NCBI GenBank assembly: GCA_020216575.1
Contig: JAIUYC010000120.1
Span: forward strand, 1 to 8,195
Direction of reading: 5' to 3'
Source: Coleofasciculus sp. S288
GTDB lineage: Bacteria; Cyanobacteriota; Cyanobacteriia; Cyanobacteriales; Coleofasciculaceae
DNA length: 8,195 nucleotides
Under the pieces are notes generated by a model, which was given only the letters and a program-made list of their open reading frames with translations, was not told the DNA's origin and did not search any database. Below are positions 1-5,763 of the stretch, in pieces. Both the position numbers and the translations under genes were made by a program. How positions within the stretch are numbered: the stretch's first letter is position 1; the number at the start of each line of letters is the position of its first letter.

Positions 1-786
1 CTTTATCTCCCAAGTGACGCCGGGAACTTGCTTGGCTTTCCGGTACTCTATCCGGTGCGCGATCGCCTCAATAAATTCCTTCCAGCTTTGAGCTATTGCT
101 TTTGTGCGGAATCCAAAGTAGGCTGTCAGGATTTGTCCATCTGCCGTCTTCCTGATATGTGCCACATTTGGATTATCGGGGTGGATGACCAGTTCGACGA
201 AAGGTGCTGGCTTGTCTTCCAGCAAGCTGCACAGTTCGTAGCACTGACCCTTCAGGCTGGATTCTGGGCAGTCTTCCAGTAGGCAGCAGATGGGTGAGGC
301 GAACTCCCAACTTGAACCATCTGGCGTAGAGTTTGCCCAATACAGTCCAGTGTCCAGTGGACAGACTTTACCAACTAAAAGAGCGTTGTTTTCTAGGGTA
401 TGTTCACCCTCTGGACAAACCGGATCGTCCTTCTCAGGCTCATCCGAACTCAGCAAGTAATCGCCTGTAATGCCATTGAAGGCAAGTAAATCCGGTTCCC
501 CATCGTCATCGTCGCTTGGTGGCTTGGGTGAGTCGGGCAGGTTCCCGCCGCTGTCGTTCCCATCATCCGAGAACAAACCCACAACGGCTGATTTTAAGGA
601 CGCGATCGCGTTGGGTGAAGCGTCCCTGCACTTCTCCAGCAAACTCTTTAGTGCTGTTAGGCTGGCATCCGCTTGTTCCTGGACTGCCAGTAACTCTGCT
701 GCAAGGGCTTCCCGTTTTGCTGCCAGCTCTCGATAGTGCTGGGCTAGGCTTTGGTGTTCTTCGATTTGAGCTTGAAACAGTATCAT
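1..786 (-). CDS. Unknown protein with coiled-coil start, acidic linker and Cys-rich core (partial)
   Basis: The frame is open from an ATG at 786 down to the window edge, giving 262 codons without a stop; the 3' end lies outside. I do not recognise the family. Residues 1-55 are Ala/Leu/Glu/Gln-rich and look like a coiled coil. Residues 73-119 form an acidic, Pro- and Ser-containing linker with an Asp run (SDDDDGEPD). Residues 120-190 hold seven cysteines (124, 142, 167, 168, 173, 182, 186), including an ICC pair, with an eighth at 53. The spacing is not a standard zinc finger, but a metal- or disulfide-stabilised domain is possible. The last 70 residues look like a mixed alpha/beta domain. The ATG has no clear Shine-Dalgarno. 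The gene diverges from the RHH gene at 977, and the CTAG array lies between them, so shared control is plausible. Three rightward frames across it are shadows. Confidence 0.75.
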   Translation of the reverse strand, partial: MILFQAQIEEHQSLAQHYRELAAKREALAAELLAVQEQADASLTALKSLLEKCRDASPNAIASLKSAVVGLFSDDGNDSGGNLPDSPKPPSDDDDGEPDLLAFNGITGDYLLSSDEPEKDDPVCPEGEHTLENNALLVGKVCPLDTGLYWANSTPDGSSWEFASPICCLLEDCPESSLKGQCYELCSLLEDKPAPFVELVIHPDNPNVAHIRKTADGQILTAYFGFRTKAIAQSWKEFIEAIAHRIEYRKAKQVPGVTWEIK

Positions 787-863
787 GGTGGTCAGTTCAT
801 TATTGGTGAACGTTAGGGCGATCGCGGTGTTTCTCGGACAGGCGCGACGCCCTTTTTGCTTGT

Positions 864-963
864 CTAGTTAATAGTCTAGTCTATTTCTAGTTGATAGTCT
901 AGTAAACACACTAGACTTGGCCTAGGGCTTTCCTTACTAGTGATATGCTAGACATAGCACTAG
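864..963. repeat. Helically phased CTAG array (nine copies)
   Basis: CTAG begins at 864, 876, 887, 899, 911, 922, 937, 948 and 960. The steps are 12, 11, 12, 12, 11, 15, 11 and 12 bp, so all but one are about one helical turn. Most copies read as TAGTCTAGT, ACTAGAC or ACTAGT variants, and a 17-bp unit (CTAGTTAATAGTCTAGT at 864-880) recurs with one mismatch at 887-903. RHH proteins of the Arc/MetJ class bind cooperatively to short, regularly spaced palindromic boxes. The array directly precedes an RHH gene, so it is best read as that protein's operator, or as a centromere-like site. Confidence 0.75.
878..906 (-). promoter_or_regulatory. Candidate leftward promoter inside the CTAG array
   Basis: On the minus strand TTTACT (901-906) and TAGACT (878-883) are 17 bases apart, each matching four of six bases of the sigma-70 consensus boxes. 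It would drive the leftward gene that starts at 786, with a leader of about 85 bases. Three CTAG tetramers (876, 887, 899) overlap or sit within it, so a protein bound to the array should block it. Confidence 0.3.
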
Positions 964-967
964 TAAG
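933..967 (+). promoter_or_regulatory. Inverted repeat and extended -10 promoter before the RHH gene
   Basis: CTTACTAGTG (933-942) and CACTAGTAAG (958-967) are perfect inverted 10-bp arms. Between them TG-A-TATGCT (941-949) resembles an extended -10 box; no good -35 is visible. Transcription would start near 956, about 20 bases before the ATG at 977. The right arm ends nine bases before that ATG, so binding here could block both polymerase and the ribosome. The arms contain the CTAG copies at 937 and 960 and the centre contains the one at 948. Confidence 0.45.
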
Positions 968-976
968 AAAAACATT

Positions 977-1267
977 ATGAGCAAGGAACGATTGCAGCTA
1001 AACCTGAGGCTGGATGGGCATAAGGAACTGTATGAGGCAGTGAAGGAAGCGGCAGCGACGCGGGATACCAGCGTTAACCAGTTCGTGTTAAATGCTCTAA
1101 GGGCAGCGTTGGGGTGGACAGTTGAAGAATCACCCTCTCCCCAGAAGGTAGAGGCATTAGAGTCGCGTCTAGTATCACTAGAAGAACGTCTAGCGGTAGT
1201 GGTCAATCTAGAAGAACGTCTAGCGGCGTTGGAGGAACAGCGGGGAAAGTTGCAGAAGTCGGCTTGA
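977..1267 (+). CDS. Ribbon-helix-helix DNA-binding protein with C-terminal coiled coil
   Basis: A 96-aa protein. Residues 5-46 fit the RHH (Arc/MetJ/CopG-type) fold: a short polar/hydrophobic strand (LQLNLRL), a helix at about 13-28, a turn at 29-31 and a second helix (TSVNQFVLNALRAAL). Such proteins dimerise, and the paired strands enter the major groove. After a Pro/Ser break (53-55), residues 57-93 form a Leu/Glu/Arg coiled coil with LEERLA twice, which could join dimers into higher oligomers. The start is the ATG just after the inverted repeat; only a weak AAG-type ribosome site precedes it. The stop overlaps the TTG start of the next gene by four bases, so the two should be co-translated. 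The phased CTAG array upstream suggests autorepression. The exact role (repressor, partition adaptor or antitoxin) cannot be read from sequence. Confidence 0.85.
   Translation: MSKERLQLNLRLDGHKELYEAVKEAAATRDTSVNQFVLNALRAALGWTVEESPSPQKVEALESRLVSLEERLAVVVNLEERLAALEEQRGKLQKSA
1178..1226 (+). repeat. 19-bp direct repeat with CTAG inside the coiled-coil codons
   Basis: CTAGAAGAACGTCTAGCGG occurs at 1178-1196 and again, identical, at 1208-1226, 30 bp apart (ten codons). Each copy carries two CTAG tetramers 12 bp apart, the same step as in the upstream array. The repeat encodes LEERLA twice, so an internal duplication of the coiled coil explains part of it; the CTAG phasing may be an additional DNA-level signal. 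Confidence 0.7.
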
Positions 1268-1458
1268 GTGATGAGGTAGAGCGGCTTAGACAAGAACTAG
1301 ACACTACCACGGAAAGCACTAGACAATCCCTAGAGCAGCCTAACCTGGAAGCATTGCGCGATCGTGTTCTCTCTAGCCTCAAATTGGGCAAGCAGTCGCC
1401 TGGATATAAGACAACAAAGAAGGCTTTAGAGAAATTTATCGAAGAACTCTCATCCTAA
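1264..1458 (+). CDS. Small charged helical protein coupled to the RHH gene
   Basis: A 64-aa protein starting at a TTG that overlaps the stop of the RHH gene (TTGA). No ATG or GTG lies in frame near the start, and a GGGGAAAG stretch about 15 bases upstream may help, so coupling is the likely route of translation. Residues 1-25 are a charged amphipathic helix; residues 26-64 look like two further helices with a basic turn (KLGKQSPGYKTTKK). No membrane segment and no known catalytic motif. I do not recognise the family. The pairing of an RHH gene with an overlapping short, helix-rich gene recurs at 7833-8195, which suggests a partner protein that binds or modulates the RHH protein. The CTAG copies at 1297, 1319, 1330 and 1373 lie within it. 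Confidence 0.65.
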   Translation: MSDEVERLRQELDTTTESTRQSLEQPNLEALRDRVLSSLKLGKQSPGYKTTKKALEKFIEELSS

Positions 1459-1488
1459 AAAGCAGAATTGGCTGAACTGGCACACTGA

Positions 1489-1518
1489 AAAGCCCCTGGA
1501 AGCAACACCAGGGGCTTT
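1489..1518. terminator. Bidirectional terminator between convergent genes
   Basis: AAAGCCCCTGG (1489-1499) and CCAGGGGCTTT (1508-1518) make a perfect 11-bp stem with an 8-base loop. It lies 30 bases after the rightward stop at 1458 and 37 bases beyond the leftward stop at 1556. The T tract is short on the plus side (TTT) and better on the minus side (TTTT). Confidence 0.8.
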
Positions 1519-1555
1519 GTCTTGGGTGGGATGCGATCAGTTTGACAAAAGCACA

Positions 1556-1789
1556 CTATCGCCTAATCATCCGCTTCACTTTCTGCACCACTGCCACGAG
1601 AAACAGCAGCGAACCTAACCCAACCATCAGGGGCATGATGATGACTGCCAGTAATCGAAACACCCAAGGCAGAATTAATCCCATCAAAATCATGCAGGGT
1701 GCCAGATAAATCAAATCAGGGTCATTTGCTGCACGTTGCCAGTACGCACGAAGAAAGAATTTTGTCCAATGCTCGTTGATAGTTTTCAC
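1556..1789 (-). CDS. Small two-helix membrane protein
   Basis: A 77-aa protein from a GTG at 1789. A GGGAG ribosome site sits ten bases before the GTG. Residues 1-25 are polar and charged, followed by two hydrophobic stretches at about 27-46 and 49-68, then a strongly basic end (KVKRMIRR). The positive-inside rule would place the C-terminus in the cytoplasm, and the N-terminus too if both stretches span. I do not recognise the family. It is the last gene of the leftward block, about 170 bases after the large ATPase gene, and is followed by the terminator at 1489-1518. It may be transcribed separately, because a repeat-rich gap precedes it. A role next to the membrane-anchored ATPase is only a guess from position. 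Confidence 0.6.
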   Translation of the reverse strand: MKTINEHWTKFFLRAYWQRAANDPDLIYLAPCMILMGLILPWVFRLLAVIIMPLMVGLGSLLFLVAVVQKVKRMIRR

Positions 1790-1859
1790 TGTCTGTAAGC
1801 TCCCAATAAATGCCTATACGTTCGCCTTAACTAAAAAAGTGGCTTGTGATAACAATTAA

Positions 1860-1950
1860 GGCTGTAGGGTTGTAGGGTAAATCTGTAGGATTGGCTGTTG
1901 TATAGGGGAGGCGTTGGCTGTAGTGCTTGTATTTTCGTTCACTACAGCCA
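1860..1950. repeat. Repeat-rich gap with a long hairpin
   Basis: This gap between two leftward genes carries GGCTGTAG at 1860-1867 and 1916-1923, TGTAGGG-like units around 1863-1889, and a hairpin of TGGCTGTAGTG (1915-1925) with CACTACAGCCA (1940-1950), an 11-bp stem with a 14-base loop. The hairpin starts ten bases after the stop of the ATPase gene but has no T tract on the minus strand. It may protect the 3' end of the message or act as a protein-binding site. Confidence 0.45.
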
Positions 1951-1959
1951 GGTAGAGGG

Positions 1960-3843
1960 CTAGTAGGCTCTGAACACTACAGACGAGTGAGACTTGCCCT
2001 CTTCATCAATTTCGCCGTATCCGCTATCGGCGAGTAATCCTAAATACTGGTGAATTTGTTCGCTACCTTTACCCTTCAAAACTGCGAACGAATTCTGCTG
2101 TATTGTCCGAACACTCACCCAGTCTTTCTGCTCTTTTGTGAATAGCCAGATAGTCTTCAATGGTTCTCCTAAGCTGTCGGATAACTTGAGTTCTGTGGTG
2201 GGTTCAGGGGATGCGATTGCCTCCGGCACCGCGCCTTGCGCGATCGCTTCCTGTTTCGGCGTCTGTTCGGTAATCGTTTGAGGTGTCGTTACGGGTTGTT
2301 TTGAAACAGCAACCTTGCTCGACTTATACTGCCTCAAGTCCGGCAGCAATGCCAATTGAGCAGGGGATAGACCACTGAAGATAATAGGGCGATTGTTAGC
2401 TTTGCTAATCGGCTGCAACTGCTTATAAGCAGCATTCAGGGCAGAACGCTCCGACTCTTCAGCGACGATGTAGCGATCGCCTATGAGATTCACCAACACT
2501 CCGTAAGACTCGTTAACCATGCCCAGTTCATCAATGGAATAGTTGCCCAGTCCAATCAGATTAAAATTCTTGCGACTGTTCCGATCTGCCTTCAGTCCCA
2601 CTGCTGCAAGGTTATAGCTTTGCAGGTCAACTAACAGGCAAACGTTTAACTCCCTGCCGTTGTAGATGATGTCTGCCAGTTTGGAGAGATACCGCGATGC
2701 CTTAACCGCCTCGCTGGTCTTAAACAATTCCTCCAAAGATTGATTAATAGACAGCCAATCTGCAAGAATTAACCGCACTGGGGACAACGCAGGGCGTTCT
2801 GATTCTTTCAGTCTGCGCCGTCTGTCGTACACGTTCCAGATGTCGGTAATTAGGGTTAGGGCGTGTTCTGGTTCAGTTGGATCGAACAGTGTCACCCGTC
2901 CCTTCTCTGCTAGTCCACAGAATGAGTCGGCTTTCTGAGCTAACGCAAACACTTCTGCATCAGGATGGTATTGAAATAGTTTGTTCAACAGGTAAGCTTG
3001 GGTAACTGACTTACCAGCGCCCGTGTCGCCAATCAGGAGAGTTGAGCGTCTCGTTGTAACAAGGGTATCTAAAATCGCGAGTCCTGCTTGTTCTGATGCG
3101 GGGTCTAGATTTGGTGCTGTTGCAGACTGAGTAATGGGTTGTGGGTTATTGGTTGTTGGTGCCACCCCCCGGCAATCGCTAACCATCGGTTCTTGTGGCA
3201 CAACAGGCTGACTTGGTAATGCTGGCTTATCTTGAGCTGGCATCGCCCGTCGTGCTTCCGATACGGCAGAAGCCAAGTAAGCGTTAATTTCATCCCTCTC
3301 TATAAGAATCTGACGGGCATGATACTGTTCAACAATGTGGCGGTAGAGGTCGAATCGTGTTCGGGGTGGTACAGCTCCTAAGACCCCTGCTATCTGCCCA
3401 AAGCGATACCGGAGTAACAGCACCTCGTCTTTATCCTGTTCTGGCAGATAGGCGATTTGTTCCAGCAATGGGTGTGCTTCCTCTCCCCGCTGCCCTTCCA
3501 GGGTGCCTAGCAAATTGCCTAATCGCCCTCGATATAGGGGTATGGGCTTAATAGCACCTGTGTCTTGGTATTCGGTGAACAGTGTCCACAAATATCCACT
3601 AGCTCCAATCGAGAGCGGTATCCACATCAGAGGATTAGCCGACATCACAGCAGACACCCCGACAACAGCAATGCTGGCAAGCTTCCCGGCTTCGCATTCC
3701 CGTGCTGTATCCTTTGCCTTCTCAATCAGCAGTTGACCGCGACGGCGTAACCAGATATCCACATCACCTGATTCCAGAATCTCTATGTGTGCATACTCTG
3801 TAGTGTTGTAGTCTGGGGGTAATGGGGTAAGATTGTTGTTCAT
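1960..3843 (-). CDS. Membrane-anchored P-loop ATPase, FtsK/coupling-protein-like
   Basis: A 627-aa protein. The ATG at 3843 is preferred over one at 3876 because AAAGGAG lies eight bases before it, and the longer start would run into the hairpin. Residues 1-55 are polar; 56-89 hold a hydrophobic hairpin (one or two membrane helices). Residues about 90-190 are helical, then a Pro/Gln/Thr linker. The ATPase core has a clear Walker A (GDTGAGKS, 272-279), a Walker B-like strand (VRLILADW, Asp 362; Trp where Glu is usual) and a later strand ending in Gln (VCLLVDLQS) like the third motif of RecA-type motors. After a second linker (about 505-550), the last 65 residues look like a winged helix. The order membrane segment, RecA-like motor, winged helix resembles FtsK; conjugative coupling proteins share the first two parts. 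A DNA pump or an anchored DNA-binding ATPase is inferred. No relaxase is visible. Confidence 0.7.
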   Translation of the reverse strand: MNNNLTPLPPDYNTTEYAHIEILESGDVDIWLRRRGQLLIEKAKDTARECEAGKLASIAVVGVSAVMSANPLMWIPLSIGASGYLWTLFTEYQDTGAIKPIPLYRGRLGNLLGTLEGQRGEEAHPLLEQIAYLPEQDKDEVLLLRYRFGQIAGVLGAVPPRTRFDLYRHIVEQYHARQILIERDEINAYLASAVSEARRAMPAQDKPALPSQPVVPQEPMVSDCRGVAPTTNNPQPITQSATAPNLDPASEQAGLAILDTLVTTRRSTLLIGDTGAGKSVTQAYLLNKLFQYHPDAEVFALAQKADSFCGLAEKGRVTLFDPTEPEHALTLITDIWNVYDRRRRLKESERPALSPVRLILADWLSINQSLEELFKTSEAVKASRYLSKLADIIYNGRELNVCLLVDLQSYNLAAVGLKADRNSRKNFNLIGLGNYSIDELGMVNESYGVLVNLIGDRYIVAEESERSALNAAYKQLQPISKANNRPIIFSGLSPAQLALLPDLRQYKSSKVAVSKQPVTTPQTITEQTPKQEAIAQGAVPEAIASPEPTTELKLSDSLGEPLKTIWLFTKEQKDWVSVRTIQQNSFAVLKGKGSEQIHQYLGLLADSGYGEIDEEGKSHSSVVFRAY

Positions 3844-3864
3844 AATTTTTGCTCCTTTTATGAC

Positions 3865-3895
3865 AAAGCCACCCAACTTGTGACTGGGTGGCTTT
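3865..3895 (-). terminator. Intercistronic hairpin before the ATPase gene
   Basis: AAAGCCACCCA (3865-3875) and TGGGTGGCTTT (3885-3895) form a perfect 11-bp stem with a 9-base loop, between the stop at 3912 and the ATPase start at 3843. On the minus strand only three T follow, so it would be a weak terminator that tunes ATPase expression, or a processing and stability element. The ribosome site AAAGGAG lies just beyond the hairpin. Confidence 0.55.
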
Positions 3896-3911
3896 TGGTG
3901 TTTAGACGGGT

Positions 3912-4628
3912 CTAAGATTTGCGATTTGCTTTGTTCCAGAGAATGAATCCTGTCTCTGAAGCCGCTATCGAAATGATGTTGTAGGCGAACATTCCGAGGA
4001 AAGTTATTGGTTCATGTCCGAATGGATTTCGGCTGGTGAAAGCTTGGGCAATGTCCAGCAAAACTACAATCAAAATTACAATCCCAAATATGGAATATTC
4101 ATTCATTCCAGCTCGTTTGTAGGCTTTTCGTTTCAGCTCAACTAAATCAACGGCGTCGGGATTTTTCTTAGGAACTTCGTGATGCTTAATTTCCTCATAT
4201 TCTTTCTTAGCTTCATCCAAAGGCTGACCACGAAGCGCATAGGATTCCATCCACTGAACCCCTAGAGAGACAATTACCGCTGCCCAGAAATTCACTTTTA
4301 ACCAAATAATTAACCACCCTGTTCCAATCCAGCTTTGTTCGTACCAAGGGAACAACGGCTTACCACCGAACCACTGAAAGAATCCATCAGCCGACATCAC
4401 AACGCCCAAACCGAAAATCAATGCTGCTAAGATCTTGATTCCTGGTTTATTGCGATCAACGAAGTTCTCAAGAATTCTTGCTGGTACGAAAAACACGACT
4501 CCAATGATTGAAACTCCGGTGTCGATTATCTTGCCAAGTATGCCGTAGAGGTCGTTTCCTGGCTTTTGACTTACTCCAAAATCTGTGGCTTCAGATGTGT
4601 TGTTTGTTGCGGGTTTACCAAGTCCCAT
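3912..4628 (-). CDS. Multi-pass membrane protein of unknown function
   Basis: A 238-aa protein. The ATG at 4628 is chosen because AAAGGAG sits nine bases before it; a longer frame reaches 4709 but would overlap the upstream gene by 95 bases. With this start the overlap is 14 bases. Hydrophobic stretches lie at about 30-52, 64-87, 100-126, 179-197 and 206-232, so four or five spans. The loop at 130-175 is highly charged (KKEYEEIKHH, VELKRKAYKR) and probably cytoplasmic. A Trp- and Phe-rich segment (FFQWF, PWYEQSW) lies between spans two and three. No catalytic motif is visible and I do not recognise the family. It sits between a single-span protein and the membrane-anchored ATPase in the same direction, so a shared membrane complex is plausible. 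Base composition looks more AT-rich than the window ends, and no HIP1 site occurs from 2481 to 6107. Confidence 0.7.
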   Translation of the reverse strand: MGLGKPATNNTSEATDFGVSQKPGNDLYGILGKIIDTGVSIIGVVFFVPARILENFVDRNKPGIKILAALIFGLGVVMSADGFFQWFGGKPLFPWYEQSWIGTGWLIIWLKVNFWAAVIVSLGVQWMESYALRGQPLDEAKKEYEEIKHHEVPKKNPDAVDLVELKRKAYKRAGMNEYSIFGIVILIVVLLDIAQAFTSRNPFGHEPITFLGMFAYNIISIAASETGFILWNKANRKS

Positions 4629-4986
4629 TGTTGCAAACTCCTTTGTAGTATTTTGTGAAATAAAACCACCCTTTGTGGGCATAGCCGATGCACAGTCGAT
4701 TTTTGTCAAAGACCATTACTTTCTCAGTCGGGTCAACTGTGTTGTGCCAGTCGAGCCGTGGTGGGGTATCAGACAGAATGTAGTCGTTGATAATTAGCTG
4801 ATTACTGGGGATAGCAATACCGTTTTTTGAGTAGGCATCAGCTACCTTTTTGGCTGTTTCTGCCTTGGTTTGTTCGCTCTGGGCATTTAGCGAGTCGGGG
4901 ATGCTCAAGGCGTTGATTACAACTATTGCCAGAATCCCTCCCACTCCTGCATAAAGCCCTGGTGTGTAGCGTCCTGAAAGTTTCAC
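4615..4986 (-). CDS. Single-span membrane-anchored or exported small protein
   Basis: A 123-aa protein from a GTG at 4986; a strong AGGAGG lies eight bases before it. Residues 9-29 are hydrophobic (YAGVGGILAIVVINALSIP), either a signal anchor or a signal peptide; LNAQS at 33-37 could hold a cleavage site but is not decisive. A polar helix rich in Lys, Ala and Glu follows (37-55), then a compact domain of about 70 residues with aromatic residues near the end (KGWFYFTKYYKG) and two cysteines (99 and 118) that could pair if the domain is outside the cytoplasm. I do not recognise the family. It is the first gene after the terminator-hairpin module at 5002-5090, and its end overlaps the next membrane protein by 14 bases, so the two are probably co-translated partners. 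Confidence 0.7.
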   Translation of the reverse strand: MKLSGRYTPGLYAGVGGILAIVVINALSIPDSLNAQSEQTKAETAKKVADAYSKNGIAIPSNQLIINDYILSDTPPRLDWHNTVDPTEKVMVFDKNRLCIGYAHKGWFYFTKYYKGVCNNGTW

Positions 4987-5001
4987 CTGTTTTTCCTCCT
5001 G

Positions 5002-5028
5002 AAAAGCCCCCAGCGGTTAACCAGGGGC
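5002..5028 (-). terminator. Internal rho-independent terminator or attenuator
   Basis: On the minus strand GCCCCTGGT and GCTGGGGGC can pair (nine pairs, three of them wobble) around a five-base loop, followed by TTTT (5005-5002). The terminator ends just before the AGGAGG ribosome site of the gene starting at 4986. It would separate the parM-led small genes from the membrane and ATPase genes, unless it is read through or prevented from forming. Confidence 0.6.
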
Positions 5029-5038
5029 ATCCTTTCTG

Positions 5039-5090
5039 TTAGCGTCTCGGCTCCGCTCGACGCTAAAACTAAGCGAAGTCGAAGTTTTAG
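5039..5090 (-). repeat. Two overlapping, mutually exclusive hairpins
   Basis: TTAGCGTC (5039-5046) pairs with GACGCTAA (5059-5066), and CTAAAACT (5063-5070) pairs with AGTTTTAG (5083-5090). Each has a perfect 8-bp stem and a 12-base loop. They share 5063-5066, so only one can form fully. The loops are related in opposite orientation (9 of 12 bases agree). The element overlaps the stop codon of the gene ending at 5087 and lies just before the terminator at 5002-5028. It may be a dispersed small palindromic repeat of the kind common in cyanobacteria, possibly used in attenuation. Confidence 0.6.
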
Positions 5091-5479
5091 GGCGTTACGA
5101 CCACCCATTCTTCAATTCGTGAGGCGTAAACCCTGTCTCGTATCTGCTCGGTTAGCGCCGCGATTAATCCCTCAATATCGCCTTCTGACAGTAAACTGCA
5201 TTGCTGGATAACTTCGACTAAGAATTCATCTTTGTCCCAAATGTCCCAGTCAACGCCAGCCGATTCTATGCAAGCATCAATACAGGTTATTCCGCTGCCT
5301 TCGGTTTTCCAGACGGGCTTCTCTGCAATGTAGCCAGACAAAGCGGCTCTCATCACAATTTTCTGCTCATAAGTCATGTGTTCGAGTTGTGAACCCCACT
5401 CTTGCTGAATCCGGTCAAGGATACCTGGGGTGAGGGCTTGGGGATTGTATGAGGTGTGATATCCGATGGGATGTGCCAT
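5087..5479 (-). CDS. Unknown acidic soluble protein
   Basis: A 130-aa protein from an ATG at 5479 that overlaps the previous stop by one base (TAATG), with GAGGA nine bases before it; translation is probably coupled. It has no membrane segment or signal peptide. It is acidic and mostly helical by appearance, with a Trp/Asp-rich middle (VDWDIWDKDEF) and three cysteines (66, 70 and 94), two of them in ITCIDACIES. I do not recognise the family and see no catalytic motif. The stop codon lies inside the second hairpin of the 5039-5090 element, so the C-terminus may have been altered by insertion of that repeat. It is the last of four small genes after parMR. Confidence 0.65.
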   Translation of the reverse strand: MAHPIGYHTSYNPQALTPGILDRIQQEWGSQLEHMTYEQKIVMRAALSGYIAEKPVWKTEGSGITCIDACIESAGVDWDIWDKDEFLVEVIQQCSLLSEGDIEGLIAALTEQIRDRVYASRIEEWVVVTP

Positions 5480-5763
5480 TATTTTTTGTCCTCAAAGATG
5501 GTGGAAAGAGTGAAGAGAGAAATGCCGTCTAATTCGGGTAAATAGGGGTTGTCATCCTCTAACGAGTAACAGCCACCAATCGATTCAAAAGCTTTGAATT
5601 CCGGTGTTTCTGAGATGCAGTTATAGAGTTTTGTGGTTAGCTCCAAAGTCTGCCCAGCATCGTAAATGCACCAGTCCGATTTAGGAAAACCTAGGCTTTC
5701 GATATGTCGTAATAAGTTGCTGATTGTTTGGTAGGTTGTTGACGATTGCGAATCAAAATTCAT
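5479..5763 (-). CDS. Unknown small soluble protein
   Basis: A 94-aa protein. The ATG at 5763 is chosen because AGGAGG lies seven bases before it and because it overlaps the upstream stop by four bases (ATGA); a longer frame to 5814 would overlap the neighbour by 55 bases. It is polar with no membrane segment. Residues 11-25 look like an amphipathic helix (YQTISNLLRHIESLG), followed by a mixed region with Trp and two Cys and an acidic segment (SLEDDNPYLPELDG). I do not recognise the family. It is overlapped on both sides by genes in the same direction, which is good evidence for a real operon member despite its size. Confidence 0.65.
   Translation of the reverse strand: MNFDSQSSTTYQTISNLLRHIESLGFPKSDWCIYDAGQTLELTTKLYNCISETPEFKAFESIGGCYSLEDDNPYLPELDGISLFTLSTIFEDKK

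Noticed and set aside
470..809. Rightward open frames within 28-809
   Set aside because: They lie opposite the long leftward frame that starts at 786, have no ribosome sites and show low-complexity Ser/Ala/Arg composition typical of antisense shadows.
841..857. GGCG-CGA-CGCC hairpin followed by TTTTT on the plus strand
   Set aside because: Only a 4-bp stem, and no rightward gene lies upstream for it to terminate.
864..1226. CRISPR array
   Set aside because: The repeats are only 4-19 bp with one-turn spacing and no unique spacers, and there are no cas genes; an operator-type array fits better.
937..1391. Leftward open frames opposite the RHH gene and its partner
   Set aside because: Ser/Arg/Thr-rich translation mirrors the coiled-coil codons; the rightward genes have a clear RHH fold and overlapping stop-start coupling.
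3357..3750. Rightward frames opposite the ATPase N-terminus
   Set aside because: They sit antisense to a continuous 627-codon gene with a clear Walker A motif and lack ribosome sites.
3843..3876. Longer start for the ATPase gene at 3876
   Set aside because: The extra 11 codons cover the ribosome site AAAGGAG and part of the hairpin; the ATG at 3843 has ideal spacing.
4628..4709. Longer start for the multi-pass membrane protein at 4709
   Set aside because: It would overlap the previous gene by 95 bases and has no ribosome site, whereas the ATG at 4628 has AAAGGAG nine bases upstream.
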